From: Caulobacter sp. 602-2
Lineage (GTDB): Bacteria > Pseudomonadota > Alphaproteobacteria > Caulobacterales > Caulobacteraceae
Assembly (NCBI RefSeq): GCF_011043625.1
Contig: NZ_JAAKGT010000007.1
Location: 1-64,000 of the forward strand
Reading direction: 5' to 3'
Length of the DNA: 64,000 nt
Shown: one piece after another, positions 1-8,820 of the stretch
How the letters are laid out: every line of letters starts with the position of its first letter
How positions within the stretch are numbered: the first letter of the stretch is position 1
Notes under the pieces: model-generated
What the model was told of the DNA's origin: nothing
What the model saw: the letters and a program-made list of their open reading frames with translations, nothing else
Database searches by the model: none
Translations under genes and position numbers: made by a program

Positions 1-10
1 GTTTCTACGT

Positions 11-39
11 AAAGCCCCCAGCCCAAAGCTGGGGGCTTT
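11..39. terminator. Intrinsic terminator at the window start
   Basis: A perfect 12-bp stem (11-22 pairing with 28-39) around a 5-nt loop, rich in G and C and ending in TTT. It probably ends a gene that lies before the window; the stem also starts with AAA, so it could work in both directions. Confidence 0.8.
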
Positions 40-100
40 CGTCGTTTTCGCCCCTCCGCACAGATCCGCCGGCTTTCGTCATCGCCAGGGCGTACGCATC

Positions 101-134
101 AATTTTCATATTTGACGTCATGGTTCATATATGA
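101..134 (+). promoter_or_regulatory. AT-rich promoter/operator region of the fucP operon
   Basis: Two similar 10-mers, TCATATTTGA (106-115) and TCATATATGA (125-134), lie 19 bp apart; the second is a perfect palindrome. They stand out in very GC-rich surroundings about 55-80 bp before fucP. Two sites nearly two helical turns apart suggest a regulator such as the IclR protein of this operon, but that link is inferred. Confidence 0.45.
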
Positions 135-186
135 TGCCTTGTCCGCAGGCGCTCCGTCAGAGAGCGCGGCCGGGAGGAAACGCCTG

Positions 187-1500
187 ATGACCCAAGATCC
201 CAGAGCCCGTGAGCAGGGCGCGCGCACGGGCCTTGCGCCGCTGGTTCTGATCGTCGCGCTGTTCTTCCTGTGGGGCGTGGCCAACAACCTCAACGACGTG
301 CTGATCCCGCACCTGAAGAAGGCTTTCTTCCTCACCGACCTGCAGTCGGGCCTGGTGCAGTCGGCCTTCTATCTCGGCTACTTCTTCCTGGCCCTGCCGG
401 CCGGCCTGCTGATGCGCCGCTTCGGCTACAAGGCCGCCGTGATCGTGGGGCTGCTGCTGTTCGGGGCGGGGGCGCTGCTGTTCTGGCCGGCGGCCGAACT
501 GCGCCGCTACGAACTGTTCCTGGGCGCTCTCTTCGTCATCGCCTCGGGCCTGGCGTTCCTGGAGACCTCGGCCAATCCGCTGATCACCGTGCTGGGCGAT
601 CCGGCCAGGGCCGAGCAGCGCCTGAACCTGGCCCAGGCCTTCAACCCCCTGGGCGCGATCACCGCCGTAGTGGTGGGCCGCCAGTTCATCCTGTCGGGCG
701 TGGAGCCCACGAAGGCGGAGTTCGCGGCCATGAGCCCGGACCAGCTGTCGGCCTTCCAGGCCGCCGAGGCCCAGTCGACCCAGGTTCCCTACCTGATCAT
801 CGCCGCCGTGGTGCTGACCTGGACGTTGCTGGTGGCGCTGACGCGCTTTCCGGCGCAGGCCAGCCGCCCCGCCGCCGACGCCGTCGAGGACAAGGTCGAT
901 CGGCCGATCCTGGGCCTGTTCTCACGCCCGCGCTTCCTGTTCGGCGTGGTCGCTCAGTTCTTCTATGTCGGGGCGCAGGTGGGCGTGTGGAGCTACATGA
1001 TCCGCTACGGCCAGCACCAGGTGGCGGGCATGGGCGAGAAGGCCGCGGCGGCCTATCTGTCGTGGTCGCTGGTCGGTTTCATGGTCGGACGCTTCGCCGG
1101 CACGGCGCTGATGAGCCGGGTCGATCCCTCGCGCCTGATGGCGCTGTTCGCCGCCGCCAACGTGGCGCTGACCCTGGCGGCCGTGGCCATAGGCGGCCAC
1201 ACGGGCCTGCTGGCCCTGGCGGCGACCAGCTTCTTCATGTCGATCATGTTCCCGACCATCTTCGCCGGTTCGCTGAAGGGCCTGGGCCCGCTGACCAAGA
1301 CCGGCTCGTCGTTGCTGGTGATGAGCATCATCGGCGGGGCGGTGCTGCCGGCGGTGATGGGCGCGGTGTCGGACGCAAGCTCGATCCGCACGGCGATCCT
1401 CGTGCCCTGCGCCTGCTTCGCCGTGGTCGGCCTGTTCGCCGTCACCGCCCGCAAGCGCGAGGTCTCGGCCCACGACGCCGTGCTGGTCGGAGGTCACTGA
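187..1500 (+). CDS. fucP: L-fucose:H+ symporter, MFS superfamily (FucP)
   Basis: Inner-membrane permease of about 437 residues that imports L-fucose with protons. The protein follows E. coli FucP closely from end to end, including the NNLND segment of helix 1 (Asp37 here, Asp46 in E. coli), Glu126 in LETSANP (Glu135 in E. coli) and the RLNLAQ-FN segment. Twelve hydrophobic segments are expected. I chose the ATG at 187 because it follows a GGGAGG ribosome-binding site at 172-177; an in-frame extension to 112 has no such site and would add an unlikely tail. It is first in a plus-strand operon with a zinc dehydrogenase, a lactonase-like hydrolase and an IclR regulator. Confidence 0.92.
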   Translation: MTQDPRAREQGARTGLAPLVLIVALFFLWGVANNLNDVLIPHLKKAFFLTDLQSGLVQSAFYLGYFFLALPAGLLMRRFGYKAAVIVGLLLFGAGALLFWPAAELRRYELFLGALFVIASGLAFLETSANPLITVLGDPARAEQRLNLAQAFNPLGAITAVVVGRQFILSGVEPTKAEFAAMSPDQLSAFQAAEAQSTQVPYLIIAAVVLTWTLLVALTRFPAQASRPAADAVEDKVDRPILGLFSRPRFLFGVVAQFFYVGAQVGVWSYMIRYGQHQVAGMGEKAAAAYLSWSLVGFMVGRFAGTALMSRVDPSRLMALFAAANVALTLAAVAIGGHTGLLALAATSFFMSIMFPTIFAGSLKGLGPLTKTGSSLLVMSIIGGAVLPAVMGAVSDASSIRTAILVPCACFAVVGLFAVTARKREVSAHDAVLVGGH

Positions 1501-1502
1501 GC

Positions 1503-2528
1503 ATGACGCCGGAACTGATGGACGTGCTGGTCTGCGCCGCGCCGGGGCGACTGGTTCTCGAGCGGCGGGTGACGCCGCGGCCGGGGCCGGGCGAGGTGCT
1601 GCTGCGCGTGCGCAGGGTCGGGGTGTGCGGCACCGATATGCACATCTATCGCGGCACCCAGCCCTTCCTGTCCTATCCCCGGGTGATGGGCCACGAGCTG
1701 TCGGGCGAGGTGGTCTCGGCGCCGCGGGAAAGCGATCTGGCGCCGGGCGATACGGCCTATGTCATGCCCTACCTGTCGTGCGGAACCTGTCCGGCCTGCG
1801 CCAAGGGCAAGACCAACTGCTGCATGAACATCCGCGTGCTGGGCGTGCATATGGACGGGGGGCTGGCCGAGTACCTGGCCGTACCGGAGGGGTTCGTGCG
1901 CAAGGTCGAGGGCGTGGGCCTGGACGAGGCGGCGATGGTGGAGTTCCTGGCCATCGGCGCCCACGCCGTGCGCCGGGCGCGGATCGAGCCGGGGCAGGCG
2001 GCCCTGGTCGTCGGCGCCGGGCCGATCGGCATCGCCGTCGCCCTGTTCGCCCGGCTGGCCGGGGCGCGGGTGAGCGTGCTGGACGGCCGCGAGGATCGCC
2101 TGGCCTTCTGCGCCGAGCACCTGGGCGTGGAGCGGGTGATCCCCCTCGGCAAGCATACGGCAGAGACGCTGGCCGGCCTGACCGACGGCGCCTTCTACGA
2201 CCTGGTGTTCGACGCCACCGGCAATCCGGCGGCGATGCAGCAGGGCTTCGGCTATGTCGGCCATGGCGGGACCTATGTGCTGGTCTCGGTCGTGGCGGCC
2301 GACATCACCTTCTCGGATCCGGAATTCCATAAGCGCGAGATGTCGCTGCTGGGCAGCCGCAACGCCACGCTGGAGGATTTCGACCACGTGCTGGCGGCGA
2401 TCCGGGCGGGCCAGGTGCCGACGGCGGCGCTGAACAGCCACAAGGCCTCTCTGCATGACCTTGCGCAGGCGCTGCCGGGCTGGATGGAGCCGGCGGCGGG
2501 GGTGATCAAGGCCATCGTCGCGTGCTGA
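1503..2528 (+). CDS. Zinc-dependent alcohol dehydrogenase of the fucose operon
   Basis: A medium-chain NAD(P)-dependent dehydrogenase of 341 residues. The N-terminal half has the catalytic zinc Cys42 (GVCGTD), the GHE motif and a cluster of structural-zinc cysteines (SCGTC-PAC...NCC). The C-terminal half has a Rossmann fold with VGAGPIG. The family includes sorbitol, L-threonine and sugar-acid dehydrogenases. The start lies 2 bp after fucP and the end overlaps the next gene, so it is co-translated. It probably oxidises a fucose-derived acid or L-lactaldehyde-like product; the exact substrate cannot be read from the sequence, and the locus also has an SDR that fits the keto-deoxy-fuconate step. 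Confidence 0.75.
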   Translation: MTPELMDVLVCAAPGRLVLERRVTPRPGPGEVLLRVRRVGVCGTDMHIYRGTQPFLSYPRVMGHELSGEVVSAPRESDLAPGDTAYVMPYLSCGTCPACAKGKTNCCMNIRVLGVHMDGGLAEYLAVPEGFVRKVEGVGLDEAAMVEFLAIGAHAVRRARIEPGQAALVVGAGPIGIAVALFARLAGARVSVLDGREDRLAFCAEHLGVERVIPLGKHTAETLAGLTDGAFYDLVFDATGNPAAMQQGFGYVGHGGTYVLVSVVAADITFSDPEFHKREMSLLGSRNATLEDFDHVLAAIRAGQVPTAALNSHKASLHDLAQALPGWMEPAAGVIKAIVAC

Positions 2529-3325
2529 TCGACGCCCACTGCCATGTCTGGCGGATCGGCGAGAACGATTGCCGATGGCCGGGGCGGGACCTGGCGGTGA
2601 TCCACCGCGACTTCGGCCTCGACGACCTGCGGGCGGCGGGCGGTCCAGACGGCGTGGTGCTGGTGCAGTCGCAGCCGAGCGCGCGCGACACCGCCTGGCT
2701 GCTGGAGGTGGCGGAAAGCGACCCGCTGGTCCTGGGCGTGGTGGGCTGGGCCGACCTGGCCGCGCCGGATGCGGTGGAGGCGATCCTGGCCCTGGCCGGA
2801 AACGCGCGGCTGAAGGGCCTGCGGCCGATGCTGCAGGATCTGGAGGACGATTGGATCCTGAGCCCGGCCGTGGCGCCGGCGATCGCGGCGATAGTCGAGG
2901 CGGGGCTGGCCTTCGACGCCCTGGTCAGGCCCAGGCACCTGCCGGCTCTGCTGACCCTGGTTCGCCGCTGGCAGGATCTGCGGGTGGTGATCGACCATGG
3001 CGGCAAGCCGACGATCGGGGAGGGCGTCATGCACCCCTGGCGCGACGACATCGCCGCCCTGGCTGCCGAGCCGGGCGTCTTCTGCAAGCTTTCGGGTCTG
3101 CTGACCGAGGCTGGCGACACGCCGACGGCGCAGGCCCTGGCGCCCTATGTCGCGCATCTGCTGGAAGCGTTCGGGGCCGAGCGACTGATGTGGGGTGGCG
3201 ACTGGCCGGTGCTGAACCTGGCCGGCGACTACGCCGGCTGGCGGCGGATGTGCGAGGCCTGGGTCCCGCCGGACCGGCGAGCGGCGCTATTTGGCGAGAC
3301 GGCGCGACGATTCTATCGCTTATAG
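2522..3325 (+). CDS. Amidohydrolase-family lactonase (probable L-fucono-lactonase)
   Basis: A 267-residue TIM-barrel hydrolase of the amidohydrolase 2 (COG3618) type. The N-terminal metal-binding motif DAHCHVW is at residues 4-10, and a later GGDWPV segment carries the conserved Asp. Family members in fucose and rhamnose clusters open sugar 1,5-lactones to the acid, so hydrolysis of L-fucono-1,5-lactone to L-fuconate is the likely role. The start is GTG at 2522, inside the last codons of the dehydrogenase gene (7-bp overlap), which implies translational coupling. The neighbourhood matches the fucose clusters of Campylobacter and Xanthomonas, which carry the same family. Confidence 0.8.
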   Translation: MLIDAHCHVWRIGENDCRWPGRDLAVIHRDFGLDDLRAAGGPDGVVLVQSQPSARDTAWLLEVAESDPLVLGVVGWADLAAPDAVEAILALAGNARLKGLRPMLQDLEDDWILSPAVAPAIAAIVEAGLAFDALVRPRHLPALLTLVRRWQDLRVVIDHGGKPTIGEGVMHPWRDDIAALAAEPGVFCKLSGLLTEAGDTPTAQALAPYVAHLLEAFGAERLMWGGDWPVLNLAGDYAGWRRMCEAWVPPDRRAALFGETARRFYRL

Positions 3326-3330
3326 AAGGC

Positions 3331-4110
3331 ATGTCCGACGCGCCCGCCAAGAAGCGAGAATATCGCGCTCCCGCCCTGGAAAAGGGTCTCGACGTGCTGG
3401 AGCTGCTGGCCGCGCACCGGGGCGGCCTGACGCTGGCGCAGATCTCGGCGGCGCTCGATCGTTCGTCCAGCGAGCTGTTCCGCATGGTCCAGGTGCTGGA
3501 GGCGCGGGGCTATGTCGGCCGCGCCGCCGACGAGGACGGCCTCGTCCTGACCAACAAGCTGTTCGCGCTGGGCATGACCCGGGCGCCGGCCAAGGACCTT
3601 CTGGAAGCGGCTTTGCCGGAGATGCGGGCCTCGTGCCAGGTCACCGGCCAGTCGTGTCACCTGGCCGTGGCCAGCGGCGACCAGATGGTGGTGGTGGCGC
3701 GCATCGAGGCCCCGGGCGACCAGGGCTATTCGGTGCGGGTGGGCTATCGCCGCAAGATCGCCGAGGCCACCTCGGGCCTGGTGCTGTTCGCCTTCCAACC
3801 CGAGCGGGTGCGCGAACGCTGGAGCGGACAGCTGCGCGAGGGCGTCTCGGAGGCGGCGTGGGAAGCCTTCCTCGCCAGCGCCGCCCAGGCCCGCAAGGAC
3901 GGCCACGTGCAGGCCGCCAGCTACGTGACCTCGGCGGTGATCGACCTGTCGGTGCCGGTGCGGGGCGCCGACGGCGTGGTGGCGGCCCTGACCTGTCCGT
4001 ATGTCGATACGCCCAGCGCGATCTCGATGCCCGAGACCATCGCCAACCTGCAGCGCCACGCCGCCGCCATCAGCGCCGAGATCGGCCCGACGGCGCGGAA
4101 CGGGGTCTAG
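3331..4110 (+). CDS. IclR-family transcriptional regulator of the fucose locus
   Basis: A 259-residue IclR regulator: an N-terminal winged helix-turn-helix at about residues 14-75 (LEKGLDVLELLA, then LAQISAALDRSSSELFRMVQVLE) and a C-terminal effector-binding domain. It sits last in the fucP operon and 5 bp after the lactonase gene, so it is likely autoregulated. IclR proteins also accompany the Campylobacter fucose cluster. Its ligand is presumably fucose or a fucose acid, which is inference. Its TAG stop overlaps the stop of the convergent glycosidase gene by 2 bp. Confidence 0.85.
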   Translation: MSDAPAKKREYRAPALEKGLDVLELLAAHRGGLTLAQISAALDRSSSELFRMVQVLEARGYVGRAADEDGLVLTNKLFALGMTRAPAKDLLEAALPEMRASCQVTGQSCHLAVASGDQMVVVARIEAPGDQGYSVRVGYRRKIAEATSGLVLFAFQPERVRERWSGQLREGVSEAAWEAFLASAAQARKDGHVQAASYVTSAVIDLSVPVRGADGVVAALTCPYVDTPSAISMPETIANLQRHAAAISAEIGPTARNGV

Positions 4111-5285
4111 GGAAGTCCCGCCAGGTCCCGATCCATGGCCGCGCCGTCGAACGGCACGACGATGATCTTGCTGCCGTGGCCGTTGTTTCCGGTCTGGTCG
4201 TCTTTCGGCGTGTCCACGACGGCGAAGGTCATGGCGACGACATGGCCGTTCTCCATCACCACGCCGGGACGTTCGAGCTTGTTCCAGTTGTTCTTCGTCC
4301 CGTCGGCGTAGCGGATGAAGTCGGCGCCGGGCTCGTAGGCCAGGCCCTGCACCTTCCACCCCGTGATCCCGTCGCGCGAGATCAGGTGATAGGCGCGGCG
4401 CTCGCGCCACTGGTTGACGACGATGTGGTAGAGGCCGCCGCTGAACCAGACGACAGGGTCTTCGAAGGCGCGCATGTCGCGCTGCGGGATGCCGTCGAGG
4501 CCGCGATAGACGCTGTCGCCCATCACGGTATAGGGGCCGAGGATCCCCGTCCTGCTGATCAGGATCTGGCCCGAGCGCGGCACGATCTGGTAGGCGCCGT
4601 CGGGCCGCAGCATGACGCTGAAATTGGCCGGCTTGGCGGGCTTGGCCGTCGGCGTGTCGCGCAGGGCCACGTCGCCCGGCGTCTTGACCAGCTGGAAGCG
4701 GCTCTGGTCGAGGCTGATGGTTCCCAGCTGCGTCCAGGGGCCGTCGAGGCCGTCGGAGACGAACACGTCGCCGCCGCGCGTCTCGCTGACCACCACGGCG
4801 TAGCGGCCGTCGTGCATCTTCAGGGCCGTGACGTTGTGGCCAAGGCCGCCCTGGTTTTCGGGCCAGGTCAGGCCACGATCGCGATAGGGGCCAAAGAGGG
4901 TGTCGCTGATCGCGCTGACCCCCAGGGACTGGCCCCAGGCCTTGTGGCCCAGCGCCTGGTCCCAGCGGCTGGCGAACATGCGGTACTTGCCGTCGGCGCC
5001 CTTCAGGATCTGGCCGTCCCAGTAGTTCCACCGGTTCATCGAGCCGTCCTCGAGGCCGTTGCGCGGATCGCGCGGGCCGACCTCGGCGGCGCCCCAGGCC
5101 TTGCGGGACAGCTTGGCGCGCGGCATCGGCTTGAAATAGCCGATGAAGGGCTTGGGGCCGAGCGTCGGCACGGCCTCGACGGCCGTCGCGGCGGCCGGAG
5201 GCTGTGCGGCTCCGACGGCGGGCGAGGCCATCGGGGCCAGAAGCAGCGTCGCCGCCACGGCCAGCTTGCTTGAACGCGAGACCAT
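4107..5285 (-). CDS. Secreted glycoside hydrolase, beta-propeller type (GH43/GH117-like)
   Basis: A 392-residue exported protein with a signal peptide (about residues 1-26: positive start, then a hydrophobic Ala/Leu run). The mature part has repeating blade-like segments (NYWDGQILKG, GLGHNVTALK, FEDPVVWFSGG) typical of five-bladed propeller glycosidases. It ends the minus-strand fucose operon, just after the GH95 gene, so a role in trimming fucose-containing oligosaccharides fits. I could not place it in a numbered family with certainty. The ATG at 5285 follows GGAG at a 7-nt distance; an in-frame TTG just before it is less likely. Confidence 0.6.
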   Translation of the reverse strand: MVSRSSKLAVAATLLLAPMASPAVGAAQPPAAATAVEAVPTLGPKPFIGYFKPMPRAKLSRKAWGAAEVGPRDPRNGLEDGSMNRWNYWDGQILKGADGKYRMFASRWDQALGHKAWGQSLGVSAISDTLFGPYRDRGLTWPENQGGLGHNVTALKMHDGRYAVVVSETRGGDVFVSDGLDGPWTQLGTISLDQSRFQLVKTPGDVALRDTPTAKPAKPANFSVMLRPDGAYQIVPRSGQILISRTGILGPYTVMGDSVYRGLDGIPQRDMRAFEDPVVWFSGGLYHIVVNQWRERRAYHLISRDGITGWKVQGLAYEPGADFIRYADGTKNNWNKLERPGVVMENGHVVAMTFAVVDTPKDDQTGNNGHGSKIIVVPFDGAAMDRDLAGLP

Positions 5286-5322
5286 CAAATCACTCCAGCG
5301 AACTTTGCGGCGGCGGGGCTGT

Positions 5323-7668
5323 TCATGCCCGCTTCAGCACGCCGTTGCGAGCCACCAGCCGCACGCGCTGGCCCTGCTTGAGGTCGACCTCAAGCGTCGA
5401 GCCGGCCAGCACCACGGTGTGCTTGCCGGCCTGCTTGGCCTTCAGAACGGCCTCGGTCAGCTTGCCGCCGCTCCAGCGGACATCCACGCCAAGCGCGCCG
5501 CGTGCGCGCAGGCCGGTCATGGCGCCCGTGGGCCAGGCCTTGGGCAGGGCGGGCAGCAGGTAGAGGCGGTCGTTGCGGCTCTGCATGACCAGCTCGGTCA
5601 TGCCCGAGGTCCCGCCGAAATTGCCGTCGATCTGGAACGGCGGGTGGGCGTCGAACATGTTGGGGTAGGTGCGCTCGGGGCCCAGCAGCAGCTTGAGGAT
5701 GCTGTGGGCGCGGTCGCCGTCGCCCAGGCGGGCCCAGAGGTTCAGGCGCCAGGCGATGGCCCAGCCGGTCGACAGGTCGCCGCGCGTGATCAGCGAGGTC
5801 TTGGCCGCCTTGGCCAGGTCGGGCGTGGTGTCGACCGAGATCTGGTCGGACGGGAACAGGCCGTAGAGGTGCGAGACGTGACGGTGATGGATGTCGTTGG
5901 CGTCGGCGTCCCAGTCTTCCTGCCACTCCTGCAACTGGCCGTCCTTGCCGATCTTGTAGGGGGCCAGCTTGTCGCGGGCGGCGCGGACTTCGGCGACGAA
6001 GTCGGCGTCCGGGCCCAGGATGGCCTCGGCCTTCAGGCAGTTGTCGAACAGGTCGCGGATGATCGCCTGGTCCATGGTCGGCCCCGCGACCAGGGACGAG
6101 CCGTGGCCGTGGTTGTTCTCGGGCGAGATCGACGGGTTGGTGACCAGCACGCCGAACTTCGGATCGACCACCAGGGTGTCGAGGAAGAACCGGGCCGAGC
6201 CCTTCATCAGCGGATAGACGCGGGCGAGATAGGCCTTGTCACGTCCGTAGTCGTAGTGGTCCCAGACGTGCTTGCACAGCCAGGCGCCGCCGGTGGGCCA
6301 GACGCCGAACTTGGCGCCGTCGATCGGGCCCGTCGCACGCCACAGGTCGGTGTTGTGGTGAGTGACCCAGCCGCGCGCGCCATACATGGCCCGAGCCATG
6401 CGCTCGCCGGTCTGGGCGATGTCGGAGACCAGGGCGATCAGCGGCTCGACCAGTTCGGGCAGGTCGGTCGGCTCGGCCGGCCAGTAGTTCATCTCGGTGT
6501 TGATGTTGATCGTGTACTTGCTGCCCCAGGGCGCAAAGGTCTTGTCGTTCCAGATCCCCTGCAGGTTGGCCGGCTGGCTGCCGGGGCGCGAGCAGGCGAT
6601 CAGCAGGTAGCGGCCGTACTGGAAGTACAGCGCCTCCAGCGACGGATCGTCGGTGGTCGGCGATTGTTTGATGCGTTCGTCGGTGGGCAGCAGGTCGGCG
6701 CGGGTGCGGCCGAAGTCGACGCTGAAGCGGCGGAAGAGGGCGCGGTGATCGGCCTGGTGCTCGGCCAGGATCTTCGCCCACGGCTTGCCGGCCAGCTTGG
6801 CGAGCGTGGCCTTGTTCAGCGCGGCCGGGTCGCCCGAGACGTCGTCGTAGCGACGATAGCTGGTGGCCGCGGCGATCAGCAGCAGAACCTCGTCGGCGCC
6901 CTTCACCGACAGCTTGCCGTCGGCGACCGAGACTTGGCCGCCCTTGGCGCGCACCTCGACCCGGGTCTCGAAGGTCAGGCGGGCGTCGATGCCCTGCGAG
7001 GCCTCGTTCTTGCCGGCGAGGACCAGGTGCGCGCCCTCGACCGACGAGACGGGCTTGGACTTCAGCGGCGAGGTGAAGGAGAGGTCGACGCTGATCGCGC
7101 CCTTGCGGCTGGCGGTCAGGCGCACGGCGATGACGCCGTCGGGATGGCTGGCGATCACCTCGCGCAGGTGGCTGACGCCGCCGACGGTGAAGCGCGTGGT
7201 GCTGATGGCGCCGTCGAGATCGAGATCGCGGACATAGCCTTCTACGGCTTGCGGCAGGCCGGGGAAGTCGAGCTTGAGGTCGCCGATGGTCTGGTACGAC
7301 ATCTGGCGCTTGGGCAGGGCCATGAACTTGGCTTCGGCGAGATCGGTGGCCTTGGCGTACTCGCCGGCGTCGATCAGGCGGCGGATCTCGGGCAGGGCGC
7401 CCTTGGCCTCGGGATTGATCGGCTCGTAGGGGCCGCCGGCCCACAGGGTGTCTTCGTTCAGTTGCAGGCGCTCGGCCGCGACGCCGCCGAACACCATTGC
7501 TCCTAGTTTGCCCGAGCCGACGGGCAGGGCCTCGACCCATTCCTTGGCGGGCTGGCGGTACCACAGGCGGGGCGCGGCGGCCTTGGCCGGAGCAGAGCGG
7601 GCCGGCGAGGCGGCGACCAGGGAGACGCCGGCGGTGGCGGCCAGGGCGGTTCTGCGGGTCACATTCAT
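5323..7668 (-). CDS. GH95 alpha-L-fucosidase (or alpha-L-galactosidase), exported
   Basis: A 781-residue exported enzyme of glycoside hydrolase family 95. The N-terminus has a twin-arginine-like signal (RRTALAATAGVSL). Family hallmarks are visible: the N-terminal VGSGKLGAMVFGG and LNEDTLWAGGP, the Asn pair in NINTEMNYW near residue 391, the proposed acid in NPSISPENNH near 514, and PPFQIDGNFGG near 678. The Bifidobacterium enzyme AfcA cleaves alpha-1,2-linked fucose by inversion. The gene lies 64 bp after the mutarotase gene on the same strand, so released fucose and its epimerisation are encoded together. Fucose rather than galactose as leaving group is inferred from the locus. Confidence 0.88.
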   Translation of the reverse strand: MNVTRRTALAATAGVSLVAASPARSAPAKAAAPRLWYRQPAKEWVEALPVGSGKLGAMVFGGVAAERLQLNEDTLWAGGPYEPINPEAKGALPEIRRLIDAGEYAKATDLAEAKFMALPKRQMSYQTIGDLKLDFPGLPQAVEGYVRDLDLDGAISTTRFTVGGVSHLREVIASHPDGVIAVRLTASRKGAISVDLSFTSPLKSKPVSSVEGAHLVLAGKNEASQGIDARLTFETRVEVRAKGGQVSVADGKLSVKGADEVLLLIAAATSYRRYDDVSGDPAALNKATLAKLAGKPWAKILAEHQADHRALFRRFSVDFGRTRADLLPTDERIKQSPTTDDPSLEALYFQYGRYLLIACSRPGSQPANLQGIWNDKTFAPWGSKYTININTEMNYWPAEPTDLPELVEPLIALVSDIAQTGERMARAMYGARGWVTHHNTDLWRATGPIDGAKFGVWPTGGAWLCKHVWDHYDYGRDKAYLARVYPLMKGSARFFLDTLVVDPKFGVLVTNPSISPENNHGHGSSLVAGPTMDQAIIRDLFDNCLKAEAILGPDADFVAEVRAARDKLAPYKIGKDGQLQEWQEDWDADANDIHHRHVSHLYGLFPSDQISVDTTPDLAKAAKTSLITRGDLSTGWAIAWRLNLWARLGDGDRAHSILKLLLGPERTYPNMFDAHPPFQIDGNFGGTSGMTELVMQSRNDRLYLLPALPKAWPTGAMTGLRARGALGVDVRWSGGKLTEAVLKAKQAGKHTVVLAGSTLEVDLKQGQRVRLVARNGVLKRA

Positions 7669-7732
7669 CTTGTCGCCGTGCCTCGTTCTGAAAGCGAAAA
7701 CAATCGTGGTGTCGGGAAGAGCGGCCGGAAGG

Positions 7733-8077
7733 TCAGGGCTGCTCGGAAAGGGCGAAGATCCGGCGCATGTCGCGCCACTTCTCGCTCGGGGCCGAGCCGG
7801 GCAGGGGCTTCTGGAAGGCCGACATCAGCCGCTCCCAGGCCCGCACGTCGCGAGAGGCCATGTCGGCCGCCGCCTTGGCTTCCGGCGAGAAGTCTGGCCC
7901 TGCCTCGATGACCATGAACAGCCGGTCCTGGACGCGCCAGATCTCCATCTCGACGACGCCCGCCTCGCGGATCGACCGGATCACGGGCTCGGGCGCCGCG
8001 CCGGGGCGATGCCAGGCCTCGTAGCGGGCGATCAGGTCGGCGTCGTCCTTGAGGTCGAGGGCGAGGCAGCGACGCAT
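7733..8077 (-). CDS. L-fucose/L-rhamnose mutarotase family protein (COG3254)
   Basis: A small 114-residue protein of the RhaM-type mutarotase family (DUF718), with the expected MRRCLALDLKDD start and the EIWRVQDRLFMVIE core. Such enzymes interconvert the anomers of 6-deoxy sugars. The same family sits in the Campylobacter jejuni fucose cluster, so L-fucose is the likely substrate. It is 2 bp after the SDR gene, consistent with translational coupling in the minus-strand catabolic operon. Confidence 0.85.
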   Translation of the reverse strand: MRRCLALDLKDDADLIARYEAWHRPGAAPEPVIRSIREAGVVEMEIWRVQDRLFMVIEAGPDFSPEAKAAADMASRDVRAWERLMSAFQKPLPGSAPSEKWRDMRRIFALSEQP

Positions 8078-8079
8078 GG

Positions 8080-8808
8080 TCAGTTGATCCAGCCGCCGTC
8101 GATGATGTGGATCTGGCCCGTGGTGAAGGCCGACTCGTCGCTGGCCAGATAGAGGGCCAGCTGGGCCAGCTCTTCTGGCCTGCCCAGGCGGCCCATCGGC
8201 TGGCGGGCGGTGAAGGCCTTGTGGGCGGCCTCGTAGTCGCCGGTGTCGGCCAGGCGCTGGTTCAGCGAAGGCGTGTCGACCGTGCCGGGGCAGATGGCGT
8301 TGCAGCGGATTCCCTGGCCCACGAAGTCGGCGGCCACGGCCTTGGTCAGGCCGATGACGGCGGCCTTGGTGGCGCCGTAGGCGAAACGACCCGGCACGCC
8401 TTTGATCGAGCTGGCCACCGAGGCCATGTTGACGATCGAGCCGCCGCCGGCCGCCAGCATGGCCGGCAGGAAGGCGCGGATGGCGCGGTACTGGGCCGTG
8501 ACGTTGAGGTCGTTGGAGAACGCCCAGGCCTGCTCGTCGCAGTCGAGGATGGTTCCCGAATGGACGTAGCCGGCGCAGTTGAACAGCACGTCGACGGCGC
8601 CGAGTTCGGCGGCCAGGGCGTTGATGGCGTCGGGATCGCGAACGTCCAGGCGGCGGCCTTCGCAGCCTTCGACGCCGGCCAGCAGATCCTCGTTAAGGTC
8701 GGTGGCGATCACCCGCGCGCCCTCGCGGGCGAAGAGTTCGGCGCTGGCCTTGCCGATGCCCTGGGCGGCCGCCGTCACCAGGGCGGTCTTGCCTGAAAGT
8801 CTTCCCAT
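8080..8808 (-). CDS. SDR dehydrogenase, probable 2-keto-3-deoxy-L-fuconate dehydrogenase
   Basis: A 242-residue short-chain dehydrogenase. It has the cofactor motif TAAAQGIG near residue 12, NCAG, the catalytic Ser in MASVASS and the YGATK active site. Whole stretches (VLDC-E type, VASSIKGV, CPGTVDTPSL, IIDGGW) match the group that includes the Xanthomonas KDF dehydrogenase and human BDH2/DHRS6. It would oxidise 2-keto-3-deoxy-L-fuconate to the 2,4-diketo acid with NAD. It lies between the mutarotase and the dehydratase genes. The hydrolase that would split the diketo acid to pyruvate and lactate was not found in the window. Confidence 0.82.
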   Translation of the reverse strand: MGRLSGKTALVTAAAQGIGKASAELFAREGARVIATDLNEDLLAGVEGCEGRRLDVRDPDAINALAAELGAVDVLFNCAGYVHSGTILDCDEQAWAFSNDLNVTAQYRAIRAFLPAMLAAGGGSIVNMASVASSIKGVPGRFAYGATKAAVIGLTKAVAADFVGQGIRCNAICPGTVDTPSLNQRLADTGDYEAAHKAFTARQPMGRLGRPEELAQLALYLASDESAFTTGQIHIIDGGWIN

Positions 8809-8820
8809 TGGTGTCGCCCC

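Noticed and set aside
3291-5273. Long plus-strand frame over the IclR and glycosidase genes
   Set aside because: It is a shadow of genes on both strands, low in complexity, and contradicts strong motifs in the real frames.
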